64,000 bases of DNA from Martinezella multihospitum (GTDB lineage: Bacteria > Pseudomonadota > Alphaproteobacteria > Rhizobiales > Rhizobiaceae), in assembly GCF_900094585.1 (NCBI RefSeq), contig NZ_FMAG01000006.1:124001-188000 (forward strand). Direction: 5' to 3'. Of this stretch, positions 25,621 to 34,537 are shown in pieces (the stretch's first letter is position 1; each line of letters opens with the position of its first letter). A program made the position numbers and the translations under genes. The notes beneath the pieces are model-generated. The model was given only the letters and a program-made list of their open reading frames with translations. It ran no database searches and was not told where the DNA came from.

Positions 25621-27447
25621 CTATTCCACGGTGACCGATTTGGCGAGATTGCGCGGCTGATCGACGTCCGTGCCCATGAAGACAGCCGTATGATAGGCAA
25701 GCAGTTGAATCGGCAGCGAAAAGATAATCGGTGCGATGATCTCATCGACGACGGGCAAGGTGATCGTCGCCATGGTCGGCAATGTCGAGGCTGCCGCGCC
25801 AAGCTCATCCGTGATGAAGATGATTCGGCCGCCGCGCGCCGCCACTTCCTGCATGTTGGAAACGGTCTTGTCGAAGAAGCGATCATGCGGGGCGATGACG
25901 ATGACCGGCATATTTTCGTCGATCAGTGCGATCGGCCCGTGCTTCAACTCGCCAGCCGCATAGCCTTCAGCGTGGATATAGGAGATTTCCTTCAGCTTCA
26001 GCGCGCCTTCCAAGGCGAGCGGGAAACTGGTGCCGCGACCGAGATAAAGCACGTCCTTGAACTTCGATATCTCGCGCGACAGGTTTTCCATCTGCGGCTG
26101 GATGATATTCAGGACATTCGCCATGATGCGCGGCATCTCGACGAGATGGCGCACCATTTCTTCCTCATCCTTGGCGCTGATCGTGCCGCGAGCGACACCG
26201 GCACCGATCGCCAGCGATGCGAGAACGGCAAGCTGGCAGGTGAAAGCCTTCGTCGAGGCGACACCGATCTCGGGACCGGCCAGGATCGGAAACACCGCGT
26301 TGGATTCACGCGCGATGGTCGACTCCCTGACGTTGACCACGGCGCCGATCTTCAAACCGTTGTCCCGGCAATAGCGCAGCGAGGCCAGCGTATCGGCCGT
26401 TTCGCCGGACTGCGAGATGAACAGCGCCGCCTGCGACGGCGACAACGGCATTTCGCGATAGCGGAATTCGGAGGCAACATCGATTTCGACCGGAAGACGC
26501 GCATAGCGCTCGAACCAGTATTTGCCGATCAGGCCAGCAAGATAGGCGGTGCCGCAAGCCGAAATCGCCAGGCCGGACACGCTGCCGAAATCGATCGTCG
26601 AGACGTCTGGACGCACGCGATGGCTGCCAAAATCGACGTAATGGCTCAGCGCATGGGAGATGACTTCCGGTTGTTCGTAGATTTCCTTTTCCATGAAATG
26701 GCGATGATTGCCCTTATCGACCACATAGGCGGTCGCTTGGGAAATCTGCCGCGGTCTTTTCACTTCCTTGCCGTTGAAATCAAGAATGGTCGCGCCGCTA
26801 TGCGTGACAATAGCGCAGTCACCATCGACCAGATAGGTGATCTCGTTGGTAAACGGTGCAAGCGCGATGGCATCCGAGCCGAGGAACATCTCACCCTTGC
26901 CGTAACCGACGGCGAGCGGCGGGCCGGAACGCGCTGCCATCAGTGTGCCGGGATCGTTCTGGAACATCACAGCCAGTGCATAGGCACCCGTCACGCGGTT
27001 CAGCATCTTCAGCATGGCCGCACGCGGCTCGAGGCCGTCACGGATGTAATTCGCCAGCAGGTGCGCGACGACTTCGGTATCGGTCTGCGAGGCGAAGACC
27101 CTGCCTTCGGCCTTCAGCTCCTCACGGAGTTCGGAAAAGTTCTCGATGATGCCGTTGTGGACGACGGCAACACCTTCGACGAAATGCGGATGAGCGTTGG
27201 TTTCATTGGGAACGCCATGCGTTGCCCAGCGCGTATGGGCAATGCCTGTGGTGCCAGGCAAAGGATCGGACTCGAGCCGCTTTTCCAGATTGAAGAGCTT
27301 GCCCTCGGCGCGGCGGCGATCCATCGCGCCGTCATGGATCGTCGCAACACCGGCCGAATCATAGCCGCGGTATTCGAGACGCCGCAGCGCATCCACCAGG
27401 CGATCCGCTACGGGTTTCGTTCCGACAATGCCAACAATACCGCACAT
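25621..27447 (-). CDS. glmS: Glutamine-fructose-6-phosphate aminotransferase (isomerising)
   Basis: GlmS makes glucosamine-6-phosphate from fructose-6-phosphate and glutamine, the first step of UDP-GlcNAc synthesis for cell wall, LPS and Nod factor precursors. The 608-residue product has the N-terminal glutaminase domain with catalytic Cys2 (MCGIVGIVGT), RLEYRGYDSAGVA, and HTRWATHG. Two SIS isomerase domains follow (SACGTAYLAG, SQSGETADT, STKAFTCQL, YLGRGTSFPLALEGALKLKE) and the standard C-terminus LAKSVTVE. It is downstream of glmU with 116 bases between them, so the two pathway genes likely share an operon. No glmS ribozyme is seen in that gap. Confidence 0.97.
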   Translation of the reverse strand: MCGIVGIVGTKPVADRLVDALRRLEYRGYDSAGVATIHDGAMDRRRAEGKLFNLEKRLESDPLPGTTGIAHTRWATHGVPNETNAHPHFVEGVAVVHNGIIENFSELREELKAEGRVFASQTDTEVVAHLLANYIRDGLEPRAAMLKMLNRVTGAYALAVMFQNDPGTLMAARSGPPLAVGYGKGEMFLGSDAIALAPFTNEITYLVDGDCAIVTHSGATILDFNGKEVKRPRQISQATAYVVDKGNHRHFMEKEIYEQPEVISHALSHYVDFGSHRVRPDVSTIDFGSVSGLAISACGTAYLAGLIGKYWFERYARLPVEIDVASEFRYREMPLSPSQAALFISQSGETADTLASLRYCRDNGLKIGAVVNVRESTIARESNAVFPILAGPEIGVASTKAFTCQLAVLASLAIGAGVARGTISAKDEEEMVRHLVEMPRIMANVLNIIQPQMENLSREISKFKDVLYLGRGTSFPLALEGALKLKEISYIHAEGYAAGELKHGPIALIDENMPVIVIAPHDRFFDKTVSNMQEVAARGGRIIFITDELGAAASTLPTMATITLPVVDEIIAPIIFSLPIQLLAYHTAVFMGTDVDQPRNLAKSVTVE

Positions 27448-27563
27448 ACAGCTCTCCGTTTGACCTCAGATAATGAGGGCAAGTCCTAATCATTCCTAGC
27501 ATTTTCTCAATTGGCACAACGGTCACTTTCGATTTCCGACCGTTACGTCAGCCGACCAAGGGT

Positions 27564-28925
27564 TTAGTGACCACCCTTCTTCGCTGCCTTGATGGCAAGG
27601 GCTCTCTCACGGATCACCTTGGCACGCTCGGGTTTCACCTCCTGACGCGCGCGACCGAAGGCCAAGGCGTCGGCAGGTACGTCGTCGGTGATGACACTGC
27701 CGGAAGCAACATAGGCACCGTCGCCGATGCGTACGGGCGCCACGAGGGAGGAATTGGACCCGACAAATGCATTTGCGCCGATATGGGTCTCGTGCTTGTT
27801 CACTCCGTCATAGTTGCAGGTGATGGTGCCTGCGCCGATGTTGCTCTCAGCGCCGATCGTGGCGTCGCCGATATAGGTCAGGTGACTGACCTTCGCACCC
27901 TCGCCGATCTTGCCGTTCTTGACCTCGCAGAAGTTTCCGACCTTGGCACCATCTGCAAGATCGGCACCCGGACGCAGCCGGGCAAAGGGTCCGACCGTCG
28001 CGCCGGCACTGACATGCGCGCCCTCGATATGAGAGAAGGCATGGATGACGGCGCCCCCATCGATCACCGCGCCTGGGCCGAAGACGACATTCGGTTCGAT
28101 CAGCGCGTCCTGGCCGATCACGGTGTCATAGGCCAGGAACACGGTTTCGGGCGCGATCATGGTCACGCCCGAGAGCATCAGCTCATGGCGCCGGCGCTCC
28201 TGCCAGAGGCGCTCGATGAAGGCGAGTTCGGCGCGATTGTTACAGCCGGTCATTTCGACCTCGGGCGCATCGACGGCAACGGCGTGTCCCCCGAGCGAAC
28301 GGGCTATCTCGACAAGGTCTGTAAGGTAGTATTCGCCCTTGGCATTGTTGTTGCCAATGCGATCGAGAAGATCCAGCGCCTTGCGGCCGTTGATCGCCAT
28401 CAGTCCGCTATTGCACCACTTTATCGCCAGCTCGGCATCGGTGGCGTCCTTGGCTTCTCGAATGGCAATCAGTTCGCCATCCTTGACCAGCAATCGACCG
28501 TAGGCATTCGGATGGTCTGTGTGAAAACCGATAACGACGATGTCGTTGCCATCGGCCAATCCCTGGCGGGCGGCGCGAAGCGGCACATCGGTCAGCAGAG
28601 GGACGTCTCCGTAGGCGACGATAATATCGTCATATCCGCGAGCGATCGCCTCGCGCGCCGCCAGCACGGCGTGACCGGTGCCGAGCCGCTCCTTCTGCAG
28701 ATAGGATTCGACGGAGATGCTGCCGATCGACGACGCCGCGCTGACCTCATCCGCATTACGCCCGACGACCAGAGCCGCCGCCGAAATCTCGGTCTTGGCA
28801 ATCGCCTCCATGACATGGGCGATCATCGGACGCCCGGCAATCGGATGCAGGACCTTCGACATCGACGACTTCATGCGGGTACTGTCGCCGGCGGCGAGGA
28901 TGATGGCGAGGCAGCTGCGTTCCAT
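27564..28925 (-). CDS. glmU: Bifunctional GlmU acetyltransferase/uridyltransferase
   Basis: GlmU acetylates glucosamine-1-phosphate and then couples it to UTP, giving UDP-N-acetylglucosamine. The 453-residue product has the nucleotidyltransferase domain starting AIILAAGDSTRMKSSMSKVL, with VAYGDVPLLT, and a C-terminal left-handed beta-helix built of hexapeptide repeats (VVFGPGAVIDGGAVIHAFSH, GPFARLRPGADLADGAKVGN, IGAGTITCNYDGVNKHET). The start MERSCLAIILAAG leaves the usual short N-terminus. It is the first gene of a glmU-glmS unit, downstream of the galactofuranose transporter operon. Confidence 0.96.
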   Translation of the reverse strand: MERSCLAIILAAGDSTRMKSSMSKVLHPIAGRPMIAHVMEAIAKTEISAAALVVGRNADEVSAASSIGSISVESYLQKERLGTGHAVLAAREAIARGYDDIIVAYGDVPLLTDVPLRAARQGLADGNDIVVIGFHTDHPNAYGRLLVKDGELIAIREAKDATDAELAIKWCNSGLMAINGRKALDLLDRIGNNNAKGEYYLTDLVEIARSLGGHAVAVDAPEVEMTGCNNRAELAFIERLWQERRRHELMLSGVTMIAPETVFLAYDTVIGQDALIEPNVVFGPGAVIDGGAVIHAFSHIEGAHVSAGATVGPFARLRPGADLADGAKVGNFCEVKNGKIGEGAKVSHLTYIGDATIGAESNIGAGTITCNYDGVNKHETHIGANAFVGSNSSLVAPVRIGDGAYVASGSVITDDVPADALAFGRARQEVKPERAKVIRERALAIKAAKKGGH

Positions 28926-29027
28926 TTCAAGCTCCGAGATATACGGTCAATCACCGCCCGGGGGCTGGGCGACTCCCCTCATATCAACAAGTCGAGCGCT
29001 GAACTACGGCGAAATTCAAGGCGGCCT

Positions 29028-29798
29028 TCAGGCCTCGGCAAGAGCCTCGAAAGCTTCGAGGACATGCTGACGCCCATCGATGATCACAAATTCCATCGCC
29101 TTATGGGCCGAAAGACCGTCACGCGCCGCTATCGCGTCCACTATGGCCATATGCGTATCCGCAATATTGGCAAAGCCATTGGTTGAAGGCGGCGCGCTCA
29201 TGCGGAACATGCCGACAAGTGCGGCTTCGATAAGTCCACCCAGCGATCGCATGAATGGGTTCTGCGAAGCCTCCGTAACCGCCAGATGGAAATGCAGATC
29301 GGCGACCGCGAGACTATCGGAGGTATGATGCGGCGCTGCCATGGCAGCGGCAAGACTGCGAAGCAGTTCGATGTCCTCCTGACTGGCCCTTTCCGCCACG
29401 AGGCTCGCGGCAAAAGGCTCGAATGCCATGCGTATGTCGTAAAGATGGAGAAGGAACTCCTTGTTGACGCCGCTTTCGAAATGCCAATTGAGCACTTCGT
29501 TGTCGAACATGTTCCAATGGATCTTCTCGGTGACGCGTGTGCCGACGCGCGCGCGCGGCACCACCAACCCCTTTGCGGCCAAAGTCTTCATACTCTCACG
29601 CAGGACCGTGCGGGATACCTTGAATCGTTGCAGAAGCTCGCTGTCGCCTGGAAGAATGCTTCCGATCGGAAATGCGCCAGAGACAATCGCCTTGCCCAGC
29701 TCATCGACCACCTGAGCGTGGCTCGTGCGCGATTTTCCCTCTGATTTTCCGGTCTCAAGCAATCGGTCGCGCAAGCGCTCTGTCCTTCCCTCAGACAT
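29028..29798 (-). CDS. GntR family regulator (FadR subfamily, FCD domain)
   Basis: A 256-residue GntR-type regulator. The winged helix is clear: VVDELGKAIVSGAFPIGSIL, then SELLQRFKVSRTVLRESMKT and LAAKGLVVPRARVGTRV. The C-terminal FCD domain carries the metal/effector residues (LYDIRMAFEPFAASLVAERA, ADLHFHLAVTEASQNPF, DTHMAIVDAI). Its start overlaps the end of yjfF by eight bases, so it is the last gene of the ytfQ-type operon and most likely controls it in response to the imported sugar. A GTnnnAC operator-like site before ytfQ fits the FadR subfamily. Confidence 0.9.
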   Translation of the reverse strand: MSEGRTERLRDRLLETGKSEGKSRTSHAQVVDELGKAIVSGAFPIGSILPGDSELLQRFKVSRTVLRESMKTLAAKGLVVPRARVGTRVTEKIHWNMFDNEVLNWHFESGVNKEFLLHLYDIRMAFEPFAASLVAERASQEDIELLRSLAAAMAAPHHTSDSLAVADLHFHLAVTEASQNPFMRSLGGLIEAALVGMFRMSAPPSTNGFANIADTHMAIVDAIAARDGLSAHKAMEFVIIDGRQHVLEAFEALAEA

Positions 29799-30759
29799 AT
29801 CGTCGATTCAAGCGGGAAAGCAGCAGAAGTCCCTTCTGCATCAGAATAAAGGCAAACAGCAACAAGCCGATCAATATCTTCGTCCACCAGCTGGAAAGCG
29901 TTCCATCGAAGGTGATGTAGGTCTGAATCAAGCCCTGTATGAGAATTCCGATGAGTGTTCCTCCGACGAACCCCGCTCCTCCCGTCAGCAGTGTTCCGCC
30001 TATAACCACGGCAGCGATCGCATCGAGTTCGACGCCGACCGTGGCAAGCGAATATCCTGCTGAGGTATAAATGGAAAAAACGATTCCGGATAGACCGGCA
30101 AGAAAGCCCGATAGCGCGTAGATCTGGATCGTCGTTCGCCCGACCGGCACGCCCATCAGCTCCGCGGTCTGCGCTCCGCCGCCCAGCGCGTAGACATTGG
30201 CACCGAAACGGGTGCGATGCGCCAGCACGATACCGCCAGCAAAGACGAGCAGCATGAGGCCGCCGATCAAAGTCAGCCGGCCGCCGCCGGGCATCAGCCA
30301 GTAGAGATCGTTGAGCTGAGAGTAGAAATCATGCTCTATCGGAATGCTGTCGATCGACAGCACGAAGGCGATGCCCCGCGCCAGGAACATGCCGGCCAGA
30401 GTCACGATGAACGGCGGCATGCTGAGATAGTGAATGATGGCGCCCATGCCGGCGCCAAAAATCGTCGTGATCACAAGGACCAGAGCGAAAGCGATCAAGG
30501 GATGGATCGCGGTATCACGAAGGACGATCGCCAGGAACACGCCGGTAAAGGCAATGACCGAGCCGATGGAGAGATCGATCCCGCCAGAGATGATCACGAA
30601 TGTCATACCGACGGCTGCTATACCGAGAAAGGCGTTGTCGGTCAGAAGGTTGCCGACCACGCGTGTCGACAGCATGTTGGGGTACTGCGTCACGCAGCCG
30701 GCATAAGCCAGGATGAAGATGACGATGGTCGCAAGCAGTGGAAGATATTTCGAATTCAC
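29791..30759 (-). CDS. yjfF: Sugar ABC transporter permease, YjfF type
   Basis: A 322-residue permease of the ribose/galactofuranose ABC class with about eight to ten hydrophobic segments and the family loop IISGGIDLSIGSVIAFTGV near residues 57-75. With the adjacent YtfT-type permease it forms the heterodimeric membrane channel. The start is GTG 30759, overlapping the ytfT stop by four bases (GTGA). The gene assignment rests on the full ytfQ-ytfR-ytfT-yjfF order and the strong YtfQ match of the binding protein. Confidence 0.86.
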   Translation of the reverse strand: MNSKYLPLLATIVIFILAYAGCVTQYPNMLSTRVVGNLLTDNAFLGIAAVGMTFVIISGGIDLSIGSVIAFTGVFLAIVLRDTAIHPLIAFALVLVITTIFGAGMGAIIHYLSMPPFIVTLAGMFLARGIAFVLSIDSIPIEHDFYSQLNDLYWLMPGGGRLTLIGGLMLLVFAGGIVLAHRTRFGANVYALGGGAQTAELMGVPVGRTTIQIYALSGFLAGLSGIVFSIYTSAGYSLATVGVELDAIAAVVIGGTLLTGGAGFVGGTLIGILIQGLIQTYITFDGTLSSWWTKILIGLLLFAFILMQKGLLLLSRLNRRYV

Positions 30760-31784
30760 TTTGCCTGCTCCTTTTGCACCATCTGCCCGTCGCCGCGCCG
30801 GCGCCAGAAAAATGCAGTTGCAGACTGCATGGCGGGCGACTGGATGACCAGAATGACGATGACGATGATCGCCTTGATCACCAGATTGAACTCCGGCGGA
30901 AAGCCGGAGAGCAGGATGCCCGTATTGACCGATTGAATGATCATCGCGCCGATCAGCGAACCGACGATGCTGAAACGGCCGCCGAGCAGCGAATTGCCGC
31001 CGACCACGACTGCAAGAATCGCATCCAGCTCAAGCCACAGACCGGCATTGTTGGCGTCCGCCCCCTTGATGTCGGCCGTAAGGATGATGCCGGCGATGGA
31101 GGCACAGAGACCGCTCAATGCATAAACTGCGATGAGCAGGACCGGGGTGCGGATACCGGAGAGCGTGCTTGCCCGGCGGTTGATGCCGATGGCTTCGACC
31201 AGCATTCCGAGCGCCGTGCGCCGAACGAGAAGAATCACGGCCAGCGCGGCGACGAGCCATATGACCACCGGCATCGGCAACGCCGCGAAAGAGCCGCCGC
31301 CCAGAAAGGTCAGTCCGTCATTGTTGAAAGTGAGGATCGTGCCCTCGGTGATCAATTGCGCGATGCCGCGGCCGGCGACCATCAGAACCAGCGTCGCGAT
31401 GATCGGCTGAATATCGAGCGCGGCAACGAGGAAACCGTTCCAGAGCCCGCATGCCAGACCGATGCCGATCGTCAGCAACAGCGTATAGGCAAGCGAATAG
31501 CCCGCAACGATCGAGGATGCCGCGACAGCACCGCAGATGGCGATCACCGCGCCGACCGAAAGATCGATCCCCTTGGTGGCGATGACCAGCGTCATACCGA
31601 TCGACAGCAGCGCCACCGGCGCACCGCGATTGAGCACGTCAATGAGGCTTCCGTAGAGTCTTCCATTCTGAATTTCCAGATGAAAGAAATGCGGGAACAT
31701 AATGAAATTCAACAGAAGAATGACTGCAAGCGCTATGAGCTGCGGCATGAGGCGAAATAGGGATGCCTTGATTTGCAAGCTCAT
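30756..31784 (-). CDS. ytfT: Sugar ABC transporter permease, YtfT type
   Basis: A 342-residue inner-membrane permease, partner of the YjfF-type permease. It shows the family loop IATKGIDLSVGAVIAICGAV and multiple hydrophobic helices starting LIALAVILLLNFIMF. It overlaps the ytfR stop by four bases at its ATG 31784 and the yjfF GTG at its own stop, so the genes are translationally coupled. The YtfT or YjfF label is from gene order rather than from a residue-level diagnostic. Confidence 0.86.
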   Translation of the reverse strand: MSLQIKASLFRLMPQLIALAVILLLNFIMFPHFFHLEIQNGRLYGSLIDVLNRGAPVALLSIGMTLVIATKGIDLSVGAVIAICGAVAASSIVAGYSLAYTLLLTIGIGLACGLWNGFLVAALDIQPIIATLVLMVAGRGIAQLITEGTILTFNNDGLTFLGGGSFAALPMPVVIWLVAALAVILLVRRTALGMLVEAIGINRRASTLSGIRTPVLLIAVYALSGLCASIAGIILTADIKGADANNAGLWLELDAILAVVVGGNSLLGGRFSIVGSLIGAMIIQSVNTGILLSGFPPEFNLVIKAIIVIVILVIQSPAMQSATAFFWRRRGDGQMVQKEQAK

Positions 31785-33304
31785 GCGTCCTCCAGCGTCT
31801 TTTGAGCCGTGGCGATGGCCTCGACGATATTTCCGGCCGTTATCTCGCTGCCGGCCAACTCGGCAATATGCTCGCGATCACGCAGAACGATGACGCGCGA
31901 ACTATAGGCGACTAGCTCCTCGAGTTCGGATGAAATGACCACCAGGGACATTCCCTGTCGGCAAAGGTCCTCGATCAGACGAATGATTTCCGCATGAGCA
32001 CCGACGTCGATGCCACGGGTGGGTTCATCCAGGATCAGGAAGCTCGGGTTGGTCGCCAGCCACCGCGCGAGGATCGCCTTCTGCTGATTGCCACCAGACA
32101 GAAGCCTGATGGGTTTTTCCCGGTCGGTCGTGCGGATATCGAGCGCCTTGATGTAGCGATCGGCGATGGCATTCTGTTCGCTGCGGGCAAGAGGTCTCGC
32201 CCAGCCCCGCCTTGCCTGCAGTGCCATGATGATGTTTTCACGAATGGAAAGATCGCCGATGATGCCATCGGTCTTGCGGTCTTCCGGACAAAAGCCGAAG
32301 CCGCTCTTGATCGCGGCGCGCGGACTGGAAAGCGTAATCGTCTTGCCTTCGATCCTTGCTTCACCGCTGTCGGCGCGCTCGACGCCGAAGAGCACTTCGG
32401 CAGTTTCCGTACGCCCGGAGCCAAGCAGGCCGGCAATGCCGACCACTTCGCCGACGCGCACCTCCATGTCGAAGGGCTTGATCTTGCCGCGCTTGCCGAA
32501 GTTCGTGAAGTGATATCGGACCGGGCCGCTTTCCGTCTCGCTCTGTTTCGCCGTGCTTTCCGTTTCAGCAAGTTCGCGGCCAAGCATCATGGCGATCAGG
32601 GTTTGTCGTGGAAGGCCGCCCGCGTCGCGTGTGCCGACCAGGCGACCGTTGCGGAGAACGGTGATGCGATCGCAGATTTCGTAAACCTGCTCCAGAAAAT
32701 GCGTAATGAAAACAATTCCGAGCCCGCGTTGCTTCAACTGCCTGACGATGCCGAACAGCATTTCGACTTCATGCGTGTCGAGGCTCGCAGTCGGCTCGTC
32801 GAGGATGAGGACTTTGCCGGAAAGATCGACGGCCCGAGCAATTGCGATTACCTGCTGGATTGCTACGGAGAAGCGGTCAAGCTGGCGGCTGACATCGATA
32901 TCCAAGCCATACTGCGACAGCAGATCGCTCGCCATGTTGTTCATCAACCGGCTGCTGACCAGACCGAACCGCCGCGGCTGGCGGCCCAGAAAAAGGTTTT
33001 CCGCGACGCTCAGATTGGGCAGCAGGTTCACTTCCTGATAGACGGTTCCGATGCCGAGGTTCTGCGCGGCAAGCGTGTCATGCGGATCGATCTCGGCCCC
33101 GTCGAGAACCAATGTACCGGCATCGGGCCGATAGGCGCCGGTCATGCACTTGATCAGTGTGGATTTTCCGGCACCGTTTTCGCCGAGCAGCGCGTGAACC
33201 TCGCCGCGCATCAAAGCGAAATCGACGTGATCGAGAGCGGTCGAGCCGGGGAAATATTTACAAAAACCTGTCGCTGTCAGAAGTCGCTCTACGTCGTGAG
33301 CCAT
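31781..33304 (-). CDS. ytfR: Sugar ABC transporter ATP-binding protein, YtfR type
   Basis: A 507-residue duplicated ATPase of the ribose/galactofuranose ABC class. The N-terminal half has Walker A GENGAGKSTLIK near residue 42 and the Walker B VLILDEPTASLD. Its signature region (FSVAIQQVIAIAR) lacks the canonical LSGG, as is usual for this class. The C-terminal half has a GLLGSGRTETAE loop instead of a full Walker A, a proper signature LSGGNQQKAILARWL and FLILDEPTRGIDVGA. ATG 33304 (MAHDVERLLTAT) follows AAGGAAA; the open frame runs 18 codons further up into a hairpin region. Confidence 0.9.
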   Translation of the reverse strand: MAHDVERLLTATGFCKYFPGSTALDHVDFALMRGEVHALLGENGAGKSTLIKCMTGAYRPDAGTLVLDGAEIDPHDTLAAQNLGIGTVYQEVNLLPNLSVAENLFLGRQPRRFGLVSSRLMNNMASDLLSQYGLDIDVSRQLDRFSVAIQQVIAIARAVDLSGKVLILDEPTASLDTHEVEMLFGIVRQLKQRGLGIVFITHFLEQVYEICDRITVLRNGRLVGTRDAGGLPRQTLIAMMLGRELAETESTAKQSETESGPVRYHFTNFGKRGKIKPFDMEVRVGEVVGIAGLLGSGRTETAEVLFGVERADSGEARIEGKTITLSSPRAAIKSGFGFCPEDRKTDGIIGDLSIRENIIMALQARRGWARPLARSEQNAIADRYIKALDIRTTDREKPIRLLSGGNQQKAILARWLATNPSFLILDEPTRGIDVGAHAEIIRLIEDLCRQGMSLVVISSELEELVAYSSRVIVLRDREHIAELAGSEITAGNIVEAIATAQKTLEDA

Positions 33305-33348
33305 GAAGCGCGAATTTCCTTGGAATGAATCAAATTGCGAAAGCGACA

Positions 33349-33422
33349 GCCGGCGCATTCCTTAGATGCGCCGGCATCTGCACAAGACATCGCACCGGCG
33401 GCGTTGCCAGTCCGGTGCGATG
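33349..33422 (-). other. Two strong hairpins between ytfQ and ytfR
   Basis: Within the 128-base gap after ytfQ, GCCGGCGCAT/ATGCGCCGGC (33349-33375) forms a 10-bp stem and CATCGCACCGG/CCGGTGCGATG (33388-33422) an 11-bp stem. Neither is followed by a good T run. Such intercistronic stems often protect the upstream binding-protein mRNA and limit expression of the downstream ATPase. Confidence 0.72.
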
Positions 33423-33432
33423 GGCTTTCGTC

Positions 33433-34395
33433 TCAGTAGCCGAGATCCTTCTTCTGCTCGTAGACCTTCTGCGGATCATCGGCCTGCGTGTAGAGCTTGG
33501 ACTCAGTCTGGATCCACTTCGGCGGCTCCTTCTTGGTCTTCAGGTAGGCATCCAGCGCATCGAAGGCCGGACCGGCCATGTTCGGGGTCAGCTCGACGGT
33601 CGCATTCGCTTCGCCGGCCGCCATGGCCTTGAAGAGATCCGGAACCGAATCGACCGACACGGTCAGGATATCCTTGCCCGGCTTCAGACCGGCTTCCTTG
33701 ATCGCCTGGATGGCGCCAACGGCCATATCGTCGTTATGGGCATAGAGCGCGCAGATGTCCTTGCCGCCGTTCTCGGCCTTCAGGAAGCTTTCCATGACTT
33801 CCTTGCCCTTGGCGCGGGTGAAGTCACCGGTCTGGCTGCGAACGATCTTCAGGTTGTCATGACCCTTGATCGCCTCTTCGAAGCCCTTCTTGCGGCCGAT
33901 AGCCGGTGAGGAGCCGGTCGTGCCCTGCAGCTCGACGATATTGCACTTCTTGTCACCGACTGTCTTCACGAGCCAGTCACCGGCAACCTTGCCTTCATGA
34001 ACCAAGTCGGACGTAACGGCGGTCAGATAAAGGTCCTTCGGCGCGTTGACCGTGCGGTCAAGCAGGATGACCGGGATCTTTGCTTCCTTGGCTTCCTTCA
34101 GGACGGCATCCCAGCCGGTTTCGACGACGGGCGCGAGAAGGATCGCATCGACGCCTTGCGCGATGAAGGAGCGGATCGCCTTGATCTGATTTTCCTGCTT
34201 CTGCTGCGCGTCGGCAAATTTCAGGTCGATGCCGCGCTTCTTCGCTTCCTGCTTCGTCAGCGTCGTTTCAGCCGCACGCCAACCGGACTCCGAACCGATT
34301 TGCGAGAATCCGACGACCAGGTCTTTAGCCGATGCCGACGTAAACATGCAGGCAGCAAGCATCGTGGCACTGATCAGTGCAGTCTTCAATTTCAT
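33433..34395 (-). CDS. ytfQ: Galactofuranose-type sugar-binding protein
   Basis: A 320-residue periplasmic binding protein. The signal peptide is ALISATMLAACMFTSASA, cleaved before KDLVVGF. It resembles E. coli YtfQ along its whole length from memory: VGFSQIGSESGWRAAET, QQKQENQIKAIRSFIAQGVD, NIVELQGTTGSSPAIGRKKG, and ELTPNMAGPAFDAL. YtfQ binds galactofuranose, so that sugar is the likely substrate here, though rhizobial relatives may take other pentoses or hexoses. It is the first gene of the operon, with hairpins after its stop that may raise its level above the ATPase and permeases. Confidence 0.9.
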   Translation of the reverse strand: MKLKTALISATMLAACMFTSASAKDLVVGFSQIGSESGWRAAETTLTKQEAKKRGIDLKFADAQQKQENQIKAIRSFIAQGVDAILLAPVVETGWDAVLKEAKEAKIPVILLDRTVNAPKDLYLTAVTSDLVHEGKVAGDWLVKTVGDKKCNIVELQGTTGSSPAIGRKKGFEEAIKGHDNLKIVRSQTGDFTRAKGKEVMESFLKAENGGKDICALYAHNDDMAVGAIQAIKEAGLKPGKDILTVSVDSVPDLFKAMAAGEANATVELTPNMAGPAFDALDAYLKTKKEPPKWIQTESKLYTQADDPQKVYEQKKDLGY

Positions 34396-34445
34396 GATAT
34401 CCTCCCAAAGGCCGTTTCCTCAGGCCCGCAGTCAAAAAATCATAT

Positions 34446-34454
34446 AGTAATACT
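34446..34454. promoter_or_regulatory. Candidate GntR operator before ytfQ
   Basis: AGTAATACT is a perfect palindrome around one base and fits the GTnnnAC core of FadR-subfamily operators. It lies 51 bases before the ytfQ start in an AT-rich promoter region. The last gene of the operon encodes a FadR-type regulator. Assignment is by motif and position only. Confidence 0.45.
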
Positions 34455-34488
34455 TTTGTAAATCGGCATTCGATGATGCAGTGCAACA

Positions 34489-34513
34489 AAAAAGGGCGCC
34501 TTTGGCGCCCTTT
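34489..34513 (-). terminator. Terminator of the BMP transporter operon
   Basis: AAAGGGCGCC and GGCGCCCTTT pair around TTT. On the minus strand the stem is followed by a T run, 25 bases after the stop of the BMP binding-protein gene. Confidence 0.88.
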
Positions 34514-34537
34514 CTCAACTTAGACTATTTAGTCTGC

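Noticed and set aside
25690..27489. Open frame of 599 codons antisense to glmS
   Set aside because: Same explanation: it mirrors the codon pattern of a well-supported enzyme.
27448..27563. glmS ribozyme or sugar-sensing element in the glmU-glmS gap
   Set aside because: Only a 6-bp stem with a long loop is seen, and no ribozyme core sequence.
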